From assembly GCF_021216655.1 (NCBI RefSeq), contig NZ_CP080437.1, positions 1,054,001 through 1,118,000 on the forward strand: DNA of 64,000 bases, in the 5' to 3' direction. Origin of the DNA: Clavibacter michiganensis (GTDB lineage Bacteria; Actinomycetota; Actinomycetes; Actinomycetales; Microbacteriaceae). Position numbers and translations under genes: made by a program. Shown one piece after another: positions 56,869-64,000 of the stretch. Below the pieces are notes generated by a model. That model ran no database searches. It had not been told where the DNA came from and saw only the letters and a program-made list of their open reading frames with translations. Position 1 is the stretch's first letter. Each line of letters opens with the position of its first letter.

Positions 56869-56936
56869 CATGTTCCCCTCAGGCTCGGGACGACGCGTTG
56901 GTGTTCACCCGTGAATTCTAGCTCCCTGCCCCTGGC

Positions 56937-56942
56937 TAGGCT
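56937..56942 (+). promoter_or_regulatory. Candidate -10 box of the polyprenyl synthase gene (TAGGCT, leaderless)
   Basis: TAGGCT ends six bases before GTG 56949. The same TAGGCT sequence precedes trpD at seven bases. No ribosome-binding site lies between. Confidence 0.55.
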
Positions 56943-56948
56943 AGGCAG

Positions 56949-58070
56949 GTGCCCGAAAGCGACCGCCTCGTCAGCCACGTCCAGACCCGCCTCGACGACT
57001 TCCTGGCGGCGCAGGCGGCGGGACTCCGGGAGATCAGCCCGGATCTTGTGCCCATCCAGGAGTTCTCCTCGGATCTGCTGAGAGGCGGCAAGCGGTTCCG
57101 CGCGCAGTTCTGCTACTGGGGCTGGCGCTCGGTCATCGACCTCGAGCCCTCCCCCGCCGGACGCCCGCAGGGCGAGGAGCGCCCGGGGTACCGCGCGGTA
57201 GTCGGCGTCGCAGCGGGCCTCGAGATCTTCCACGCCGCGGCCCTCGTCCACGACGACATCATCGACCGCTCCGACACGCGTCGCGGCCGGCCCGCCGCGC
57301 ACCGCCGCTTCGAGGCGCTGCACGCGGCGAGCGGCTGGGGCGGATCCTCCGCGAGCTTCGGCGAGGCGGGGGCGACCCTCCTCGGCGACCTCCTCCTGGG
57401 CTGGAGCGACGAGCTGCTCATCGACTCGCTCCTGGCGCTGGCGGACGGGTCCGCGGCGCGCGCCACCCGCGCCGAGCTCGCCATGATGCGGACCCAGGTC
57501 ACGCTCGGCCAGTACCTCGATGTGCTCGAGGAGGTCGCGTGGCCGACCGTCCCCGAGGAGGACACGCTCGCCCGCGCCCACAACGTGATCGTCTACAAGT
57601 CCGCCAAGTACAGCATCGAGGCCCCGCTCGTCGTCGGCGCGAACCTGGCCGGGGCGACGCCCGAGCAGGTCACGGCCCTGCGTGCCGTCGGGCTGCCGCT
57701 CGGCATCGCGTTCCAGCTGCGCGACGACGTGCTCGGCGTCTTCGGCGACAGCGCCATGACCGGGAAGCCGAGCGGCGACGACCTCCGCGAGGGCAAGCGG
57801 ACCGTCCTCATCGCGCTGGCACGCCGCCGGCTCCCGGACGGGGTGCGCCGCACGGTGGACGCGCTCCTCGGGGATCCGGACCTCGACGACGAGCAGATCC
57901 GCGTGCTCCAGTCGATCCTCCGTGAGAGCGCGGCCCTCGACGAGGTCGAGGGGATGATCGCGCGTCACGTGCGGGAGTCCCTGGCGGCGCTGCGTGACGC
58001 ACCCATCGGCTCCCGCGCGAAGAACCAGCTCGAGCTGCTCGTCGACAGCGTCACGCGCCGCGTCACCTGA
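56949..58070 (+). CDS. Polyprenyl diphosphate synthase (IdsA-type)
   Basis: Condenses isopentenyl units into trans-prenyl diphosphates for quinones, carotenoids or wall lipids. The 373 residues contain GGKRFRAQFCYWG, the first aspartate motif HDDIIDRSDTRRGRP and the second in QLRDDVLGVFGD. Product length cannot be read with confidence. It corresponds in position to Rv2173 (idsA2), and the following Rv2175c and pknL homologues keep that order. GTG start, leaderless by the upstream box. Confidence 0.93.
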   Translation: MPESDRLVSHVQTRLDDFLAAQAAGLREISPDLVPIQEFSSDLLRGGKRFRAQFCYWGWRSVIDLEPSPAGRPQGEERPGYRAVVGVAAGLEIFHAAALVHDDIIDRSDTRRGRPAAHRRFEALHAASGWGGSSASFGEAGATLLGDLLLGWSDELLIDSLLALADGSAARATRAELAMMRTQVTLGQYLDVLEEVAWPTVPEEDTLARAHNVIVYKSAKYSIEAPLVVGANLAGATPEQVTALRAVGLPLGIAFQLRDDVLGVFGDSAMTGKPSGDDLREGKRTVLIALARRRLPDGVRRTVDALLGDPDLDDEQIRVLQSILRESAALDEVEGMIARHVRESLAALRDAPIGSRAKNQLELLVDSVTRRVT

Positions 58071-58121
58071 TCGCGACCCGGGCGGCTCGCGTCGGGCCGT
58101 CGACCACCGCGGGGGCGGGGA

Positions 58122-58463
58122 TCAGGCGCTGGCCTGGGCCACGCGCCGCACCTCGGCCTTGCGCCCGGCGAGCAGCGCATCCACGGGGGCCGCACCGAGG
58201 CTCGGCTCCTCCGTGAGGAGCCAGTGCATGGCCTCCTCGTCGGTGAAGCCGTTGTCGCCGAGCACGATGATGGTGCCCCGCAGCTCGGACAGCGGCTCGC
58301 CATCCCGCAGGAAGACGGCGGGCACCTTGAGCACTCCGTCGAGACGGACGGCCAGCAGCCGCCTGTCCTCGATGAGCCGACGCACGCGGCTGACGGTGAG
58401 ACCCAGGAGGTCGACGAGATCGGGGACGGTCAACCACTCACGGTCGGCATTTGGCTCGTTCAC
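58122..58463 (-). CDS. Rv2175c-family DNA-binding protein
   Basis: A 113-residue protein with a winged-helix N-terminal half (WLTVPDLVDLLGLTVSRVRRLIEDRRL, in part) and the conserved C-terminal Rv2175c domain (FLRDGEPLSELRGTIIVLGDNGFTDEEAMHWL, in part). In M. tuberculosis Rv2175c binds DNA and is phosphorylated by PknL; the kinase here is 1.6 kb away. The mycobacterial phospho-acceptor lies near the N terminus; whether a matching Thr (Thr12 in WLTVPD) is used is inference. GTG start. Confidence 0.9.
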   Translation of the reverse strand: MNEPNADREWLTVPDLVDLLGLTVSRVRRLIEDRRLLAVRLDGVLKVPAVFLRDGEPLSELRGTIIVLGDNGFTDEEAMHWLLTEEPSLGAAPVDALLAGRKAEVRRVAQASA

Positions 58464-58675
58464 GCCTCACATGCTGGCACGTCCGCAGGCGGCCCCGGGA
58501 CCCGGTGCCCTGGCGACGACACGTCCGGGGTCGTCGATCGCTGCCTATCCGCCGAAGACGCGTGTCGCTGTTCACTCCAGTCACATCCGTCCCTTATGTG
58601 CGCTTTTCTCTCTCTGCGTGTTAACGTGGAACACCTGCATCAGGGAATCGAGCACGACGGCCGGAGTAGACCAGC

Positions 58676-59947
58676 ATGCCCATGACCGAACCCATCTCTC
58701 CTCGCGACCCCAGCCGGTCTTCGGACACCGCCACGGGACGCTCGACGAACCGCCGCTCCAAGGCGCTCCTCGCGACCATGCCCATCGTGCTCGTCGGCTC
58801 CCTCGCGGTGAGCCTCGGCATGGCGACGCCGGCCGAGGCCGCCCCCGTCAAGCGGGTGCCCAAGGCCAAGTCCGGCCCCACGCAGACCAAGCTCCCCCGC
58901 GTCGCCGCTCCGACGGCAGCCCCGGCAGCCGCGCCGACTGCCGCGGCGCCCGCCACCTACGTGGTCGAACAGGGCGACACGGTCTCCACCATCGCCGGGC
59001 GCTTCGGCCTCTCCACCGCATCCGTGCTCGCGCAGAACGGCCTCGGCTGGAAGACGACGATCTTCCCCGGCCAGACGCTCACGCTCGGCGGATCCGGCGC
59101 CTCGACGGCGGCCCCCTCCGCGACCAAGAGCGGAGCCGGCGCGAGCTACACCGTGGTCGCGGGCGACACCGTGACCGGCATCGCCGGCAAGCACGGCGTC
59201 TCGACGTCGTCGGTCCTCCAGGCGAACGGCCTGCAGGCGACGAGCACCATCTTCCCCGGCAACCGCCTCACGATCCCGGGAGCGGGATCCACCGCGACGT
59301 CGGCGCCCTCGGCTCCCGCCAGCGCATCGCCCGCCGCGAAGCAGGGCCTCTCGGGGACGTACACGATCGCCACCGGCGACACCCTGCACAGCATCGCGAC
59401 GAAGTCCGGCGTCACCGTGCAGGACCTCCTCAACGCCAACGGGCTCAACTGGTCGAGCATCATCTACGCGGGCAGCAAGCTCACCATCCCGCACGCGTCG
59501 ACGGCCGTCGTGCAGGTCGCGTCGCTGGACGGGACGACGATCATGACCGACGAGATGCGCCGCAACGCGCGGGTCATCGTCGAGGTCGGTCGCTCCGCCG
59601 GCGTGAGCGACTACGGGCTCGTCATCGCGCTCGCGACCGCGGCGCAGGAGTCGACGCTCCGCAACCTCGACTGGGGCGACCGCGACTCCATCGGGCTGTT
59701 CCAGCAGCGCCCGAGCCAGGGCTGGGGCAGGCCTGAGCAGCTCCACGACCCCTACTACGCTGCGCGCGCGTTCTTCGGCGGCCCTGTCAACCCGAATCCC
59801 GGCCTCACCGCCGGCCTCCTCGACACCGCGGGGTGGAAGTCGATGACCGTCACGCAGGCCGCGCAGGCCGTGCAGTACTCCGCCTACCCCGACGCGTACG
59901 CGAAGTGGGAGGCATCGGCCTGGGCCTGGCTCGACGAGATCGGCTGA
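58676..59947 (+). CDS. Secreted three-LysM muralytic enzyme
   Basis: A 423-residue exported wall protein. A signal peptide (hydrophobic 33-50, AEA cleavage after residue 55) is followed by LysM domains at about 94-138, 158-202 and 229-273, joined by Ser/Ala/Pro linkers. The C-terminal part (290-423) is lysozyme/transglycosylase-like, with a candidate catalytic Glu325 in TAAQESTLRN and SIGLFQQRPSQGWG. LysM domains bind the GlcNAc chain. It sits between the Rv2175c homologue and pknL, where M. tuberculosis has nothing comparable. The upstream 212 bases contain TTAACGT near 58620 as a possible promoter element. Confidence 0.87.
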   Translation: MPMTEPISPRDPSRSSDTATGRSTNRRSKALLATMPIVLVGSLAVSLGMATPAEAAPVKRVPKAKSGPTQTKLPRVAAPTAAPAAAPTAAAPATYVVEQGDTVSTIAGRFGLSTASVLAQNGLGWKTTIFPGQTLTLGGSGASTAAPSATKSGAGASYTVVAGDTVTGIAGKHGVSTSSVLQANGLQATSTIFPGNRLTIPGAGSTATSAPSAPASASPAAKQGLSGTYTIATGDTLHSIATKSGVTVQDLLNANGLNWSSIIYAGSKLTIPHASTAVVQVASLDGTTIMTDEMRRNARVIVEVGRSAGVSDYGLVIALATAAQESTLRNLDWGDRDSIGLFQQRPSQGWGRPEQLHDPYYAARAFFGGPVNPNPGLTAGLLDTAGWKSMTVTQAAQAVQYSAYPDAYAKWEASAWAWLDEIG

Positions 59948-59987
59948 CCCCGATCCCCAGGCGCACCCGACAGGCGGCGCACCGGTG

Positions 59988-60006
59988 TGCCGGGGAGGCC
60001 CCGGCA
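59988..60006 (+). terminator. Hairpin after the LysM gene
   Basis: A perfect 8-bp stem (59988-59995 with 59999-60006) with loop AGG, 40 bases after the stop codon and just before the pknL promoter box. Confidence 0.6.
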
Positions 60007-60017
60007 CCCGCGATCCC

Positions 60018-60023
60018 TAGAAT
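60018..60023 (+). promoter_or_regulatory. Candidate -10 box of pknL (TAGAAT, leaderless)
   Basis: TAGAAT, one base from TATAAT, ends six bases before GTG 60030. No ribosome-binding site is present. Confidence 0.6.
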
Positions 60024-60029
60024 CATCCA

Positions 60030-61979
<1,950 letters not shown>

Positions 61980-61996
61980 TCTGCCCCAGCGCGCAT

Positions 61997-62035
61997 GACG
62001 ATGCCCCGCCGCCCAGAGGGCCGCGGGGCATCGTC
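61997..62035. terminator. Bidirectional terminator between pknL and aroG
   Basis: A perfect 13-bp stem (61997-62009 with 62023-62035) with a 13-base loop, centred between two convergent stop codons. Confidence 0.75.
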
Positions 62036-62047
62036 GGACAGGTGGGC

Positions 62048-63418
62048 TCAGCTGCGCGCCGCAGCCAGCTCCTCGGCCACGAGGAACGCCAGCTCGAGGC
62101 TCTGCATGTGGTTCAGCCGCGGGTCGCACAGTGACTCGTAGCGTGTGGCCAGCGTCGCCTCGTCGATGTGCTCGGATCCGCCGAGGCACTCGGTGACGTC
62201 GTCGCCGGTGAGCTCGATGTGGATGCCGCCGGGATGCGTTCCCGCCGCCCGGTGCGCCTGGAAGAAGCCCTGCACCTCGTCGACGACGTCGTCGAAGCGC
62301 CGGGTCTTGTAGCCGGTCGGCGTGGTGAGACCGTTGCCGTGCATGGGGTCGGTGACCCACAGGGGGTTGGCGTCCGACGCCTTGACCGCCTCGAGCAGGG
62401 GCGGCAGGGCGTCGCGGATCTTGCCGGCGCCCATGCGCGTGATGAAGGTGAGCCGGCCGGGCTCGCGGTCCGGGTCGAGCTTCTCGATGAGCTCGTGCAC
62501 CGTCTCGGGCGTGGTCGACGGCCCGAGCTTGACGCCCAGCGGGTTGCGGACGCGCGACAGGAAGTCGACGTGCGCCCCGTCGAGGTCGCGCGTGCGCTCC
62601 CCGATCCAGATGAAGTGCGCCGACGTGTTGTACGGCGTGCCGGTGCGCGAGTCGATGCGCGTCATGGGCCGCTCGTAGTCCATGAGGAGACCCTCGTGAC
62701 CGGTGTAGAACTCGACGCGCTTGAGGTCGTCGAAGTCCGCGCCCGCGGCCTCCATGAACTTGATCGCGCGATCGATGTCGCGGGCGAGCTGCTCGTAACG
62801 CTGGTTCGCCGGGTTGGCGGCGAAGCCCTTGTTCCAGCTGTGCACCTCACGGAGGTCGGCGAAGCCGCCCTGCGTGAACGCCCGGATGAGGTTCAGCGTC
62901 GAGGCGGCCGTGTGGTACCCCTTCACGAGGCGCGCGGGATCCGCCGCGCGCGACTCGGGCGTGAAGTCGTAGCCGTTGACGATGTCGCCGCGGTACGCGG
63001 GCAGCGTCAGGTCGCCGCGCGTCTCGGAGTCGCTCGAGCGGGGCTTCGCGAACTGGCCGGCCATGCGGCCCATCTTCACGACGGGCATGGCCGCGCCGTA
63101 CGTGAGGACCACGGCCATCTGCAGGACGGTCTTCACGCGGTTGCGGATGGCGTCGGCCGTGGCGCCCGCGAAGGTCTCGGCGCAGTCGCCGCCCTGGAGG
63201 AGGAACGCTCGGCCGTCTGCGGCGGCGGCGAGGCGCGAGCGCAGCAGATCCACCTCGCCGGCGAAGACCAGGGGCGGCAGCAGGGCGATCTCGGCGGACG
63301 CGGCATGGACGGCGGCGGCATCCGGCCACTGCGGCTGCTGCTTGACCTCGAGGGTGCGCCAGTGGTCGAGGCCCGCGAGGACGTCGGGGTGGGCGGGGAC
63401 GAGGTGCTCAGAGGCCAC
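62048..63418 (-). CDS. aroG: 3-Deoxy-D-arabino-heptulosonate 7-phosphate synthase, class II
   Basis: First step of the shikimate pathway, joining phosphoenolpyruvate and erythrose 4-phosphate. The 456 residues show the class II marks QGGDCAETF (metal Cys), RMAGQFAKPRSS, SHSGMNKG-type HSWNKGF, FITRMGAG, WVTDPMHGNG and GGIHIELTGDDVTECLGG. M. tuberculosis AroG (Rv2178c) likewise lies near pknL. The start is GTG. A PlsC-like gene lies 59 bases upstream on the same strand. Confidence 0.97.
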   Translation of the reverse strand: MASEHLVPAHPDVLAGLDHWRTLEVKQQPQWPDAAAVHAASAEIALLPPLVFAGEVDLLRSRLAAAADGRAFLLQGGDCAETFAGATADAIRNRVKTVLQMAVVLTYGAAMPVVKMGRMAGQFAKPRSSDSETRGDLTLPAYRGDIVNGYDFTPESRAADPARLVKGYHTAASTLNLIRAFTQGGFADLREVHSWNKGFAANPANQRYEQLARDIDRAIKFMEAAGADFDDLKRVEFYTGHEGLLMDYERPMTRIDSRTGTPYNTSAHFIWIGERTRDLDGAHVDFLSRVRNPLGVKLGPSTTPETVHELIEKLDPDREPGRLTFITRMGAGKIRDALPPLLEAVKASDANPLWVTDPMHGNGLTTPTGYKTRRFDDVVDEVQGFFQAHRAAGTHPGGIHIELTGDDVTECLGGSEHIDEATLATRYESLCDPRLNHMQSLELAFLVAEELAAARS

Positions 63419-63477
63419 GGTGGGATCCCGGTTCGTGTCGTGCGCGTGGTGCGCGGTGGAGGCTGTGCGGGAGACGG

Positions 63478-64000
63478 TCAGCGGGCCGCGCTCGCGCGCT
63501 TCTCCTTGACCGAGGTCGCATAGACGTCGACGTACTCCTGGCCGCTCAGCCTCGAGAGCTCGTACATGATCTCGTCGGTGATGGAGCGGAGGATGAAGCG
63601 GTCTCCCTCGAGGCCGGCGAACCTACTGAAATCTAGCGGCTCGCCGATGACCACACCAATCCGGCGGACCTTCGGGATGCGGGTGCCGATGGGCATGACC
63701 TTCTCGGTGTCGATCATGGCGATCGGGACGACCGGGACGTCGCCCTCGAGGATCATGCGGGCCACGCCCGTGCGGCCTCGGTACATGCGGCCGTCGGGGC
63801 TGCGCGTGCCCTCAGGGTAGATGCCGAGCATGCGGCCCTCGGCCAGCACGCGGAGGCCCGTGTTGAGGGACGCCTCGGACGCCTTGCCGCCGGAGCGGTC
63901 GATGGGGAGCATGCCCGTGGCCGTGAAGAACATCTTGGTGGCCCAGCCCTTGAGGCCGGTTCCCGTGAAGTAGTCGCTCTTGGCGAGGAAGACGAGGTTG
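63478..64000 (-). CDS. 1-Acyl-glycerol-3-phosphate acyltransferase (PlsC-like, partial at 5' end)
   Basis: Makes phosphatidic acid from lysophosphatidic acid at the membrane. The visible 173 residues run from NLVFLAKSDYF through the acyltransferase block IYPEGTRSPDG (substrate-binding EGTR) and PVVPIAMIDTEKVMP to a C-terminal GLEGDRFILRSITDEIMYEL. The catalytic NHxxxxD motif would be just upstream, beyond the window edge. Homologues (Rv2182c) are near aroG in M. tuberculosis. The start is not in the window. Confidence 0.9.
   Translation of the reverse strand, partial: NLVFLAKSDYFTGTGLKGWATKMFFTATGMLPIDRSGGKASEASLNTGLRVLAEGRMLGIYPEGTRSPDGRMYRGRTGVARMILEGDVPVVPIAMIDTEKVMPIGTRIPKVRRIGVVIGEPLDFSRFAGLEGDRFILRSITDEIMYELSRLSGQEYVDVYATSVKEKRASAAR

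Overview
The window is a chromosomal stretch of a very GC-rich actinobacterium, most likely a Clavibacter-type member of the Microbacteriaceae. The evidence is the actinobacterial dcw cluster with DivIVA/SepF/YggT, a qcrCAB-ctaE branch with a diheme QcrC, DUF3040, DUF3043 and Rv2175c families, a PASTA kinase of the PknL type, frequent GTG starts, and gene order like the M. tuberculosis regions around Rv2145c-Rv2182c and Rv2192c-Rv2200c. The genus is an inference from this. No insertion sequence, prophage, CRISPR array or rRNA gene was seen.

Layout. 1-3.9 kb: vitamin B6 synthase (pdxT, cut by the window edge, and pdxS), a HIT-family nucleotide enzyme and thrS, all on the minus strand. 4.0-4.7 kb: four tRNA genes (Val-GAC, Cys-GCA, Gly-GCC on minus; Val-CAC on plus). 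4.7-14.3 kb: a glycerol and dihydroxyacetone region, with a SorC-type regulator divergent from glpD, then the PTS-dependent DHA kinase operon dhaKLM divergent from glpF-glpK. Glutathione peroxidase, DinB and YchJ-like genes lie between these two halves. 14.3-16.2 kb: an SRAP protein and trpD.

16.2-27.0 kb: aerobic respiration. ctaE-qcrC-qcrA-qcrB run on plus and ctaC-ctaD-ctaF plus a GNAT gene run on minus. Between them are an rRNA methyltransferase and a SpoIIE-type phosphatase whose frame is broken at a run of seven G. 27.0-36.6 kb: an ErpA-type iron-sulfur carrier, an M20 dipeptidase, DUF3043, pyrD, nrdR, hisD, a flavin reductase and the replicative polymerase dnaE.

36.6-56.9 kb: a large minus-strand division and cell-wall block, in transcription order mraZ, rsmH, ftsL, ftsI, murE, murF, mraY, murD, ftsW, murG, murC, ftsQ, ftsZ, yggS, sepF, yggT, divIVA, rluA. 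Many junctions overlap by a few bases, so much of it should be translationally coupled. Together these genes make lipid II, flip and polymerise it, and build the septal and polar machinery. 56.9-64.0 kb: polyprenyl diphosphate synthase, an Rv2175c homologue, a secreted LysM muralytic enzyme, PknL kinase, class II DAHP synthase and a PlsC acyltransferase cut by the window edge.

Main points for follow-up: a series of probable leaderless promoters with a TANNNT-like -10 box 6-8 bases before the start codon; a MurE whose third-residue selection motif reads YHPR instead of DNPR, together with loss of pgeF from its usual place next to ftsZ; a strong excess of the hexamer GGATCC by hand count; the phosphatase frameshift; and a perfect palindrome between the SorC regulator and glpD.
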